A model generated the notes under the pieces. It was not told the DNA's origin. It did not search any database and was given only the letters and a program-made list of their open reading frames with translations. The translations under genes were made by a program, and so were the position numbers. A stretch of DNA of 56,835 nt from a virus. The DNA lies in the IMG/VR virus record IMGVR_UViG_3300038825_001331, positions 1-56,835 of that record. The stretch is one strand, 5' to 3'. Positions 41,223 to 48,611 of this stretch are shown one piece after another (the first letter of the stretch is position 1; every line of letters begins with the position of its first letter).

Positions 41223-42296
41223 TTATGCTGTTGCGCCGCCCGTCACTGCAAAGTTGCAGCGAAGGTTGTCGCAGTACATGCCGAGACTGAGAACGTACTG
41301 GTACCGCCACATATCTTGAGTCACAAGATAGTCGGGGCCACGGAAGGCAAAGTCTCCCGCAGTTTCCATGTTGGCGTCAGATCCCTGTGAGAACAGGTGC
41401 CAGGTGCCGCTATGGATACCATATACAACGCCGTTTTGCGGTGCAGAAGAGGTAAAGTCAGCGACTTTAATCTCGTGCTCCAAGTGCATGGTAGCTCCCA
41501 TGAACTTGACGCCTGCGCGAACGGCGCTTGGACGACGATCGCCCTTCTTCAGATCGTTATCAACGATACGAAGTTGGTCATCGAGGTCACTCAGGTAGTT
41601 GTGGTAGGTTCCTCGGTCTGCGAACATAAGGTCCACGTCACCAAGGCTACGACCGCCTTGAACGGATGCGTCGTAGTAGGCTTCTGCCAACTTCTGGCGT
41701 CCGTCGGTAGCAAAGGAACTAATGTTTGCATACTGGTGGTGCCAGTTCTTAACAGAGTTCTTTGCAAGACCAAAGGTAGTATCAGATTGAGAACTAGCAG
41801 CAACCCACTCAAAAATTCCTGGTTGACTACCAAGACCCTTTGGATCGTAGTTAGCATCGGAGTTGAAGGTAAGCATAGCGCCTACGCCAGTTTCGCCACC
41901 CATAACAAGTTGACGAGCAAGCTGGTCTTGGAAATCATCCAGACAGCGCTCAGGGTACTTCTTAATAAGGTCAAGAAGGTCTGCCTTGCCGTTAGCTTCA
42001 CGAAGATCTTGGCCTGGAACGTCCCAAGCGTAGATCATGGTTGCTGCGTATGCTTGGGCACGGTCAGCTTCTTGACGACGACCGCCGGCAATAACTTCGG
42101 TACCGCTTCGCAGGGTAGTAACCTGTCCTGGGGCGCCCGGTACAATACCGAACTCAATGAACGGTCCATTAGCTTTACGCTTTTGGCCCTTTGCAATAAT
42201 CGCCTCAAAGGCGGGATGGAATGTAGTAAAAGTCTCGGTATACCCCGGAAGAACTTCCTGAAGGGTAGCTACGAGAACGTCGGGGGAGAAGCCCAC
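41223..42296 (-). CDS. Major capsid protein, GTG start
   Basis: A 357-residue protein between scaffold and decoration genes. The segments GPFIEFGIVPGAPGQVTTLRSGTEVI, AYAATMIYAWDVPGQDLREANG and a C-terminal FRGPDYLVTQDMWRYQYVLSLGMYCDNLRC fit a major capsid protein, presumably with the HK97 fold. The start is GTG; a TAA lies nine codons upstream in frame and no ATG lies between, so an ATG start would lose much of the N-terminus. The GTG follows CCGGAGTTCACA. The message has a promoter at 42391 and a structured leader. Confidence 0.85.
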   Translation of the reverse strand: MGFSPDVLVATLQEVLPGYTETFTTFHPAFEAIIAKGQKRKANGPFIEFGIVPGAPGQVTTLRSGTEVIAGGRRQEADRAQAYAATMIYAWDVPGQDLREANGKADLLDLIKKYPERCLDDFQDQLARQLVMGGETGVGAMLTFNSDANYDPKGLGSQPGIFEWVAASSQSDTTFGLAKNSVKNWHHQYANISSFATDGRQKLAEAYYDASVQGGRSLGDVDLMFADRGTYHNYLSDLDDQLRIVDNDLKKGDRRPSAVRAGVKFMGATMHLEHEIKVADFTSSAPQNGVVYGIHSGTWHLFSQGSDANMETAGDFAFRGPDYLVTQDMWRYQYVLSLGMYCDNLRCNFAVTGGATA

Positions 42297-42314
42297 TGTG
42301 AACTCCGGGATTGT

Positions 42315-42367
42315 ATCGGCGTCTTATTTAGCCGGTTGTTGGTTAGCCGACGCCCTATTGCGCCGAT
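42315..42367 (-). promoter_or_regulatory. Structured leader of the capsid mRNA
   Basis: In the leftward RNA ATCGGCG (42367-42361) pairs perfectly with CGCCGAT (42321-42315), enclosing 39 bases that contain the repeated unit CGGCTAA and an alternative pairing GGCGTC/GACGCC. The fold sits between the promoter and the ribosome-binding site and could stabilise this highly expressed message. Confidence 0.5.
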
Positions 42368-42390
42368 GGTAAAAACAAATTACGAATCCG

Positions 42391-42419
42391 TGTATAACAC
42401 CTAGTTTATACGTTGTCAA
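42391..42419 (-). promoter_or_regulatory. Late promoter for the capsid genes
   Basis: TTGACA (42419-42414), 17 bases ending GTGT, TATACA (42396-42391), reading leftward. It gives the major capsid gene its own start separate from the scaffold. Confidence 0.8.
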
Positions 42420-42423
42420 GTGT

Positions 42424-43374
42424 TTATAGCTTGAACCGGTCAAAGATGGCGTCTACAGCAGCCGCCCTAGCTTCGTGCCTAGGCATTTTTGAAATAGGCT
42501 TTTTGGGCTTTGGACGAGGAGGAGCGGCAGTTTCTTCGGCACCCGCAACAATGCTAGCACTCTCTTGTGGTTTAGGTGCCGGCTTTGGTGGCGCAGTAGC
42601 GACCGGTTTGGTTTCTCCTCGATTTCTAAGCTGCAAAACTTCCTTTACGAGCCCGACACTATTACCCTTTTCTAGCAAACTTACCGCAACCTCGACAGCA
42701 TCTTCACCAATAAGAGAAATTTCAAATGCCTCATGCGGGGATATTTGCACATTTTCCATTTCTAGCAAAGGCACCGCTCGTTTTGCTGCCTCCGGGTTCG
42801 CATCAATCCGTTCCTTATATACAGATTCAAACCACTCCATATACCTATTAGCTTCCGCCTCAGCCAACTGCTCCATATTTTTACGTTGTTCAGCTAGCTT
42901 TTGTTCCATTTGCTGTACATAAGCGTTTTTCTGAGAAAGCTCATGGCCTAGCTGGGCTACTCGGGGATCTTCTTCCCCCATAGCCAAGGCGTTATACATG
43001 TCCTTCCACTGTACGGCATCTTCAGTGGCTTGTAGTCGTGCCCTTTCTACGGCTGCTTCATTAAGTCTATCGTAGTGCGCCTGTAGCTTTTCTCCCCATG
43101 GGCGAAGGCGCTCATCAAAATCATCGTAAGCGCCGTTCCAATTTTCCCAATCGAAGTCGTCTGCACTGGGAAAAGGGTTTGTTTCTCCAATAGCTGCCTG
43201 TACTTCGTTTACAGAAGCATCAGCAGATGGTGCCTGTCCAGCTTCTTGAGTTTCTTGCGAAGCAGGTTCACCAGCAGCAACAGGTTCACCAGCAGCAACA
43301 GGCTCACCAGCACTGCTGGCACCAACAGATACTTCCGCATTAGTAGCCTCGGGTACGTTAGTTGTTTCAGACAT
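42424..43374 (-). CDS. Scaffolding protein, 316 aa
   Basis: A 316-residue acidic, helical protein: a low-complexity start with GEPVAA units repeated, then a coiled-coil centre (ELSQKNAYVQQMEQKLAEQRKN) and a basic C-terminal end (KPKKPISKMPRHEARAAAVDAIFDRFKL, in pieces). Acidic helices with a basic helix at the end that contacts the capsid are the hallmark of phage scaffolds. It lies directly before the capsid gene. I use ATG 43374 (MSETTN) after GAGGGAATA; an earlier start at 43386 is possible. Confidence 0.75.
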   Translation of the reverse strand: MSETTNVPEATNAEVSVGASSAGEPVAAGEPVAAGEPASQETQEAGQAPSADASVNEVQAAIGETNPFPSADDFDWENWNGAYDDFDERLRPWGEKLQAHYDRLNEAAVERARLQATEDAVQWKDMYNALAMGEEDPRVAQLGHELSQKNAYVQQMEQKLAEQRKNMEQLAEAEANRYMEWFESVYKERIDANPEAAKRAVPLLEMENVQISPHEAFEISLIGEDAVEVAVSLLEKGNSVGLVKEVLQLRNRGETKPVATAPPKPAPKPQESASIVAGAEETAAPPRPKPKKPISKMPRHEARAAAVDAIFDRFKL

Positions 43375-43395
43375 TATTCCCTCCAAAAATAATTA

Positions 43396-43713
43396 TCATT
43401 CCTCAAATTGAGAAATATCCATATTTTCTAAACGCTCTGCCTGCTCTTGTCGGCTGAGGCGTCCCATTCCCATAGGCTCTTCCTCATCGCCCTCTTGCAT
43501 TTCCATGCCTTCAAACATATCTCCAGCGGCCCCCTCACCTTCTTCTGCCATTGGGTCTTCAGACATATCTTCCTCGGAAGAAGCAACGGGCTCACCTTCT
43601 TCAGTCATGATAGGGGGGTCGATGCTGTACCCAGAATCTTCCAGGGCACCAACAATCATAACAACGGAAACACCTTCGGGCAGAGCGTCCTCAAGTTTTT
43701 TCATATCAGGCAT
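43396..43713 (-). CDS. Acidic late protein, 105 aa
   Basis: A 105-residue acidic protein (MPDMKKLEDALPEGVSVVMIVGALEDSG) with a Glu/Met-rich C-terminal half (EEDMSEDPMAEEGEGAAGDM). The ATG at 43713 follows GGAGAAATT; a GTG at 43740 is possible but lacks a site. It lies before the scaffold under a promoter at 43741. Small acidic proteins in this position may help in head assembly; the function is not known. Confidence 0.6.
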   Translation of the reverse strand: MPDMKKLEDALPEGVSVVMIVGALEDSGYSIDPPIMTEEGEPVASSEEDMSEDPMAEEGEGAAGDMFEGMEMQEGDEEEPMGMGRLSRQEQAERLENMDISQFEE

Positions 43714-43740
43714 AATTTCTCCAAACGTAAAGAGGCTCAC

Positions 43741-43769
43741 ACCTTAACACGTATGCTATTATGTGTCAA
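43741..43769 (-). promoter_or_regulatory. Late promoter
   Basis: TTGACA (43769-43764), 17 bases ending CGTGT, TAAGGT (43746-43741), reading leftward. It drives the scaffold cluster. Confidence 0.7.
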
Positions 43770-43812
43770 CATTTTGCATTTTATTGCGCCAACTGCGCTA
43801 AGATTTTTTGGG

Positions 43813-43956
43813 TCACTTTTTCTTTTTCTTGCTCTTTGAAAACCCTGCTTTCATATTAGCATACGCTTTTTTGCTAATGGTGCTCTTTGATTTTGGTCGG
43901 CTAGTGCCTGCTTTTTTACGTTTGTTAATGTTAGCGTATAGACCTTTCTTGGCCAT
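43813..43956 (-). CDS. Small basic protein, MAKKGLYANI type, 47 aa
   Basis: A 47-residue, very basic peptide beginning MAKKGLYANINKRKKAG and ending in a lysine run (SKSKKKKK). Short proteins with the MAKKGLYANI start are familiar from aquatic phages, where they lie near the portal and capsid genes; their function is not known. The charge suggests DNA binding, perhaps in the head. The ATG follows AGGAAGTAGTC. It is too short for many gene finders. Confidence 0.75.
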   Translation of the reverse strand: MAKKGLYANINKRKKAGTSRPKSKSTISKKAYANMKAGFSKSKKKKK

Positions 43957-43958
43957 GA

Positions 43959-44207
43959 CTACTTCCTACTTTTTGTGCCGGAACATCTCCAGCGTTTTCT
44001 GGATAAACGCAAAGGACTATTAGGATCTTTTGCGGCTTTTGGAAACCTTTTCATTTGTTTAGAAGATCTAGCACAATAGGCGTCACCTTTCTTAGTTCCT
44101 GGTTTAACCTTAGCACCTTTGGCACCATAGGACACCTTTTTGCCCGACTTAGTAATTTTTACTCGGGCCTTCCCTTTAGCGGGTGTTCGTGTAGGCTTTT
44201 TCGGCAT
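43959..44207 (-). CDS. Small basic protein, DUF6321-like, 82 aa
   Basis: An 82-residue basic protein with the segment GDAYCARSSKQMKRFP then PNSPLRLSRKRWRCSG. The GD.YCAR.....PN...LSR..W.CSG pattern occurs in short phage proteins (I recall it as a DUF6321-type domain). The two cysteines may bind metal. Together with the next gene it forms a pair of highly basic proteins between the reductase and head genes. The function is unknown; DNA condensation in the head is a possibility. Confidence 0.65.
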   Translation of the reverse strand: MPKKPTRTPAKGKARVKITKSGKKVSYGAKGAKVKPGTKKGDAYCARSSKQMKRFPKAAKDPNSPLRLSRKRWRCSGTKSRK

Positions 44208-44215
44208 TTTAATTC

Positions 44216-44710
44216 CTAGCTAGGAAGTGGGTCTTTCCAAACAGAAGCATCGTCCACGTCGGCTTTACCTTCGCTTCCGTGCTTGTCTGTGTAATCTTTA
44301 ATTTTTTTAGCTCGGGCCTCGGCAACGTGCATACGGGCGTCTTCTTTTCGCCTTGCCTGCCGGTGTTCCCAATCAACATAACCAAGCTCCTGCGCCTCTT
44401 CCTCGCACAGATCGCGAACCTCATCTTCTATGGCTGTCCACGTTTTGGATGTTCTATCCTCTACATGGCAGTTATTTTCCGCGCACCAGGCGTCTAGCTC
44501 TTTAGCGTTCTTAAAGGTTCTACCTAGCTGCTGTACGTGAATTCCGCCCTGGCCGTCACCTTCCAGGTCACCCCCAAAAGAAAACAAACTTAGCGCTTTC
44601 TTTGCAGGTCTTCCGCAGTCGCAAACCAAATCCACTTCTGCAATAACTTCTGTAGTCCAAAGCTCTTTTTCGCCACACTCGCAGCGGTCACGAAACTCAT
44701 AAATAGGCAC
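44216..44710 (-). CDS. FmdB-like zinc-ribbon protein with long C-terminus, GTG start
   Basis: A 164-residue protein that begins MPIYEFRDRCECGEKE and has paired cysteines (Cys10, Cys12, Cys30, Cys32), like the N-terminal zinc ribbon of FmdB proteins. The rest is acidic and helical, without known motif. A shorter FmdB protein with almost the same first residues and also a GTG start is encoded at 17463-17666. It directly follows the ribonucleotide reductase and has its own promoter at 44729. Function is not known. Confidence 0.65.
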   Translation of the reverse strand: MPIYEFRDRCECGEKELWTTEVIAEVDLVCDCGRPAKKALSLFSFGGDLEGDGQGGIHVQQLGRTFKNAKELDAWCAENNCHVEDRTSKTWTAIEDEVRDLCEEEAQELGYVDWEHRQARRKEDARMHVAEARAKKIKDYTDKHGSEGKADVDDASVWKDPLPS

Positions 44711-44728
44711 AGTCCCTCCAGAATACCA

Positions 44729-44757
44729 TACATAACACAGCTAATACACAATGTCAA
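44729..44757 (-). promoter_or_regulatory. Late promoter
   Basis: TTGACA (44757-44752), 17 bases ending TGTGT, TATGTA (44734-44729), reading leftward. The TGA stop of the ribonucleotide reductase is inside the -35 box. Confidence 0.75.
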
Positions 44758-46649
44758 ATCTCGCAGGAGCCACCAACGCAAGCAAGCTCTTTGGCGCCCT
44801 CTCCTCTATCTTCTTGTTCGTAATACGTTAGCATAGAATAATCTATTCTTGGAAAAGCAAGCATTCGTCGTTTGTACTCAAGCTCATCAATTTCTTCATA
44901 CGGAGCAAGCTCATACTTTCCTCCGTCGTAAGGTAGAAAGCTAACGCCCGTAATCCTATCAAAGTTTTCGTATACCCAAGCGCCCACCGAGTCCCACTCT
45001 TCCTCTTTGACATAAATAGTGGCGCTTTGGTTGTGGCCCTTTTGATTACACCAAGTGTCCATTACTGTTTTATATCGACGAAGCTGGTCTAGTGCCGTTT
45101 CATCTTCTCGGAGCATGGCTCGTTCTGGACTTGCTACAGGGAACTCTACAACCCAAGTATTGTTTCTATCTTCTATACAAGGTGCCCCTGCGTCTCTGAC
45201 TAAGGAAAGTAGGGGGTCGTCCCCAGAGATTCTTACGCGACGAATATAAAACGGGGAGTAGCGAGCGTGAAACCCGCTAGAACAGTCTAGTATCTGACTA
45301 CTATTGCCGCTAGGCTTTCCGCAAGTTACTGCCGCAGGAGAGTTAATTCCCAACCAAGCCGCAGCAATGTCTGCCGTTTTTCTAGCAACTCTGTTAAACA
45401 AGGCCATTGCCTCTACGTCGTTGGCCAATGCGGGGTTGTCGCACTGCCCTGTGATGTCTACCCCTAGCAGTCGATCCTCTTCACACATCTCCCTCCATGC
45501 TGGACGTAGATAGGGAAAGTGGGTAAAAGACGCCTGCACAGCACCGATCCATGCAGCTAAGCGAACCTTTTCTGAGAAAGACGCAATGGTGTCTTCTTCT
45601 CGCATTACAGCACAGCTAAGATTGCATAGTTGCCCTCCTCCGCCTGCACCGGTCCATGGATTAGTTGCCTTCTTGTATCTAAGAAGAATCTCCCCGCAAG
45701 GATTGCTTCGCATCTCTTGCGTTCCGCGCTCTTTGGCTTTCTGTGGGGGAACACGGAACATTCCTCGCTCACCGGAGCCGCTTTGTTTAAGAGATTCCCA
45801 CTCGGCATAGAAAGTATCTCTGTCTGGCTTTTCATTCCAAAACACGCTGTTGTTTGCCATGTACCTGCAGGCAGGAAACTCTCCTAGCGCCCAGTTCTTT
45901 GCGTTTCGCATCTGCTCATCATCAGCATCACTAAAAGAAATAAGGGCGGCACGACGAACGCCTCCGGCCATCACAACCTCTCCCACGGTACACATAATGT
46001 CATGCACCTCTATAGGAAAAAGTTTTCTGCCTCCTGCACCTTGCACAACGCTTTTTGCAAAGTCCAAAAGCCTAATTAGCGGCTCGGGGCCGCTAGCGCG
46101 GCCCCCCTTTGTGTTGAGGCGGGAGCCGGCGGGTCGGATGTTGGAGAAGTCGAATACGGTGTCGGCACCACACCACCACGACGTTAATCCGGCTTTGAAT
46201 GCGTTTGCCCAGCCTTCAGCAGAGTCTTCTACAACGTAGTGCCGAGTTCGGTCGGCTGTAAGGGGTTCCACCGTGGGGAGGTTGCTCACAAACTGTCGCT
46301 CAACGCTAAAGCCTACACCGGTTCCCTGCATAAGAATATAGAGCGCCTCGGAGAACGCTGGGATGCAGTCTACCGGCAAGAACGCGCAGTTATACGCACT
46401 CAGGTTATCGCGTGCCATGCTCGGCCCTGCGCTCCACAATGCTCGCATAGATGGAAGAACGTCAAGATTTTTAACGGCTTCAGACATATCTTGGAACACG
46501 TCTGCGGGCAGCTTTCGCTGACTTACGATAAAATTAAGGTACCTATCTAGCGCCTCGTCTGGAGTTTCGCGCCGTTCGCTATCCTCTACCCAACGGCAAT
46601 ACGATCGGGTAAAAACAAATTCTGCGAGGGCATTGCGAAACTTTGACAT
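44754..46649 (-). CDS. nrdJ: Class II (adenosylcobalamin-dependent) ribonucleotide reductase
   Basis: The 631-residue enzyme reduces ribonucleotides to deoxyribonucleotides for phage DNA synthesis. The catalytic set NPCGE (Asn316, Cys318, Glu320) is present, as are the active-site disulfide cysteines (YNCAF, Cys88; LCNLS, Cys342) and a C-terminal redox pair ACVGGSCEI. The order and the motif RTRHYVVEDSAEGWANAF match the single-chain B12-dependent class (as in Lactobacillus leichmannii). No small subunit or activase gene is seen, which fits. It is unusual to find it between portal and head genes, far from the replication block. The ATG follows CAGGAGCCCGCC. Confidence 0.9.
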   Translation of the reverse strand: MSKFRNALAEFVFTRSYCRWVEDSERRETPDEALDRYLNFIVSQRKLPADVFQDMSEAVKNLDVLPSMRALWSAGPSMARDNLSAYNCAFLPVDCIPAFSEALYILMQGTGVGFSVERQFVSNLPTVEPLTADRTRHYVVEDSAEGWANAFKAGLTSWWCGADTVFDFSNIRPAGSRLNTKGGRASGPEPLIRLLDFAKSVVQGAGGRKLFPIEVHDIMCTVGEVVMAGGVRRAALISFSDADDEQMRNAKNWALGEFPACRYMANNSVFWNEKPDRDTFYAEWESLKQSGSGERGMFRVPPQKAKERGTQEMRSNPCGEILLRYKKATNPWTGAGGGGQLCNLSCAVMREEDTIASFSEKVRLAAWIGAVQASFTHFPYLRPAWREMCEEDRLLGVDITGQCDNPALANDVEAMALFNRVARKTADIAAAWLGINSPAAVTCGKPSGNSSQILDCSSGFHARYSPFYIRRVRISGDDPLLSLVRDAGAPCIEDRNNTWVVEFPVASPERAMLREDETALDQLRRYKTVMDTWCNQKGHNQSATIYVKEEEWDSVGAWVYENFDRITGVSFLPYDGGKYELAPYEEIDELEYKRRMLAFPRIDYSMLTYYEQEDRGEGAKELACVGGSCEI

Positions 46650-46681
46650 TGGCGGGCTCCTGTTGATTTATGGGGACTCCC

Positions 46682-46710
46682 CCAGTAACATGAGCACACA
46701 CTAAGGTCAA
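46682..46710 (-). promoter_or_regulatory. Late promoter, weaker boxes
   Basis: TTGACC (46710-46705), 17 bases ending CATGT, TACTGG (46687-46682), reading leftward. The fixed spacing and GT before the -10 box match the other late promoters. A small stem (GGGGA/TCCCC) follows in the leader. It drives the ribonucleotide reductase. Confidence 0.5.
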
Positions 46711-46728
46711 GCACCTTATGCGGTATAT

Positions 46729-48552
46729 TTACACTAAGGGACCACCTACTTGTTGAGCCGGTAAACCTCCGCTGCCCGTGCCAACATCCACTTGTCCACC
46801 TTGCATGGGGGCAATGCCTTCTTCGGGCATTCCTTGGCCCGACATATCTAGCGCTGGTGCCTGTTCCATTCCCGGAGGCATTCCCATACCGGGAGGCATT
46901 CCCATGCCTGGAGGAGGCCCCGGCGGCTGCTCAGGTGCCATAATATCGCCCAGTTTCAACAAGTCAACCAGTGCCTGCATAAGTTTTTTCTGGTCAACCA
47001 TCTGGCTTCCTTGCAGAAGAGGCAAGAATGCTTCCATTTTCTTTAGCTGTACAACCGTGTTCGCTTCGTCAGCATTGTATGGAAGTGCGCGAAAGTCGAA
47101 ATCCCAGGGACTATCTCCGTCTACTTTTCCGTCTTCGTTAAAGTCTTTAAACGCCAGCATAAGTCGATTTATTTCCTCATGCGTTCCGTTAGATAACTTT
47201 AGAGGGATACTACTGTCGGCTGGAAGAAACTCTGCATACAGAGAAAGAACTGCCTTTGCTGCCCACTCAATAACATTGTAGATGGCTAACTGACGCCTTG
47301 TGTTTCGGCTTCTAATCGCGGTGTCTGCTAACGCAAGCTCCGTCGCCACATCCGAGGCACCTAGCTCTCCTCGTTGGTAAGCGGGTAGCCCAAGAACAAA
47401 TTCAATGTTCTTGTTTAGCTCGGACATAACTTGCGTCCATTGAATAGGAAGTTGGGCGGTAGGGGTTGCGCCCATAACTTCTTGAATCCGTACATTTGGT
47501 TTGGCGTTCATTGTGATAACCTGCCCAGGTCCGTCAACCTGTTCAAGTGCATCCATGAACTCATCGGGGTCATCTAGCAAACCCTCGTGTACAACGGGAA
47601 TAGGAATGCTAGTCCTTGCGTGCCAGTTCCTTAGCGTAGACAATTCATTTAGTTGCTTAATATTATCGTATACCAAAGAGGCGTCGGACATACCAGACAA
47701 ATCTTCTAGGTTGTCGTTAAAAGCCAGCCGGAAAAAGGGATTGGGCAAAAGCTGGTATGGTAGCTCGCCCTCATACAGAGGCTTCTCTACATTATCAGCG
47801 CAGTGATAAAAGCGCTCCCCAACCAAGTCGTAGACCTCATATACCACAATCCACTCATATGCTGCACGGGCGACCTCTGTGTCAGAGTCTTCTTTTTCAG
47901 GGTCGGCCTTCAACCAGTCTGGGTATGTCTTATTGAAGGTTACTGAGTCGTTTTCTTGATCGTCCATACAATCGTGTCGATAGAACCCGCCCTTTCTTCC
48001 CCTTCTACGCATACGCTTTTTGAACTGTCCCTTGGTAAGGGTAGTCGCCTCGATGATATATCGAATATCTTCCCAGTCGTCTGCGGTTTGATCAAAAAAG
48101 ATTCTATTTGCAGGAACTACTCGTAGCAAAGGGCGGCCTTTCTTGGATGACCATACAACCTTTACAAAAGACCGGGGGTAAATGACTGCTCTTGACGCAA
48201 GGCGCCAAAGAGATTCACCGATATTGTTTCGGTGAAAAAAGTCGTTTACAAGTGCCTCACGCATTGCGGCGGCCTTTCGCAGCTTTTCTTTGCGTGGACT
48301 AATCGTTACTTCAGGGTTGGGAGGGCACACACTGGCCAACAAAGAGTCAGTAAAAGCAAAAAGGTGATTGCCGGTAACATCTGCAGAGCCTCCGTCTGTT
48401 TGTTCCCGACCATATCTATAGGAGTCTCCTCGATAACAGGCAATGTGCTTAGCCCATTGCTTGCGCTCTTCTTCCATCTTTCTAACGTGGTCTTGGATTA
48501 GGTTGGCAATCCACTTATACGACGTTTCTTTTTTGTCGTCTGTATCGTGCAT
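46729..48552 (-). CDS. Portal protein
   Basis: A 607-residue protein just after the large terminase. Segments such as WKHIACYRGDSYRYG-like near residue 36, GGSADVTGNHLFAFTDSLLASVCPPNPEVTI and LWRLASRAVIYPRSFVKVVWS match portal proteins of podoviruses, in which the AVIYP(R/W)..V...W pattern is common. A low-complexity Pro/Gly/Met tail (PPGMGMPPGMGMPPGM) near the C-terminus is also typical. Twelve copies should form the ring through which DNA enters. The ATG follows GGAATACCT. Confidence 0.85.
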   Translation of the reverse strand: MHDTDDKKETSYKWIANLIQDHVRKMEEERKQWAKHIACYRGDSYRYGREQTDGGSADVTGNHLFAFTDSLLASVCPPNPEVTISPRKEKLRKAAAMREALVNDFFHRNNIGESLWRLASRAVIYPRSFVKVVWSSKKGRPLLRVVPANRIFFDQTADDWEDIRYIIEATTLTKGQFKKRMRRRGRKGGFYRHDCMDDQENDSVTFNKTYPDWLKADPEKEDSDTEVARAAYEWIVVYEVYDLVGERFYHCADNVEKPLYEGELPYQLLPNPFFRLAFNDNLEDLSGMSDASLVYDNIKQLNELSTLRNWHARTSIPIPVVHEGLLDDPDEFMDALEQVDGPGQVITMNAKPNVRIQEVMGATPTAQLPIQWTQVMSELNKNIEFVLGLPAYQRGELGASDVATELALADTAIRSRNTRRQLAIYNVIEWAAKAVLSLYAEFLPADSSIPLKLSNGTHEEINRLMLAFKDFNEDGKVDGDSPWDFDFRALPYNADEANTVVQLKKMEAFLPLLQGSQMVDQKKLMQALVDLLKLGDIMAPEQPPGPPPGMGMPPGMGMPPGMEQAPALDMSGQGMPEEGIAPMQGGQVDVGTGSGGLPAQQVGGPLV

Positions 48553-48582
48553 AGGTATTCCGGGGTAAGAAGAGTTAGCCCC

Positions 48583-48611
48583 AGGCTAACACATAAGTAA
48601 AGGCATGTCAA
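48583..48611 (-). promoter_or_regulatory. Late promoter with inverted repeat at the -10 box
   Basis: TTGACA (48611-48606), 17 bases ending TGTGT, TAGCCT (48588-48583), reading leftward. The terminase TGA stop is inside the -35 box. An inverted repeat, GTTAGCC/GGCTAAC (48574-48580 with 48584-48590), covers the -10 box and could bind a regulator or form a 5' hairpin. Confidence 0.6.

Noticed and set aside
41397-42404. 335-codon plus-strand frame opposite the major capsid gene
   Set aside because: It lies wholly antisense to a strongly supported capsid gene, has no promoter or ribosome-binding site and a Cys/Val/Ser-rich composition typical of a shadow frame.
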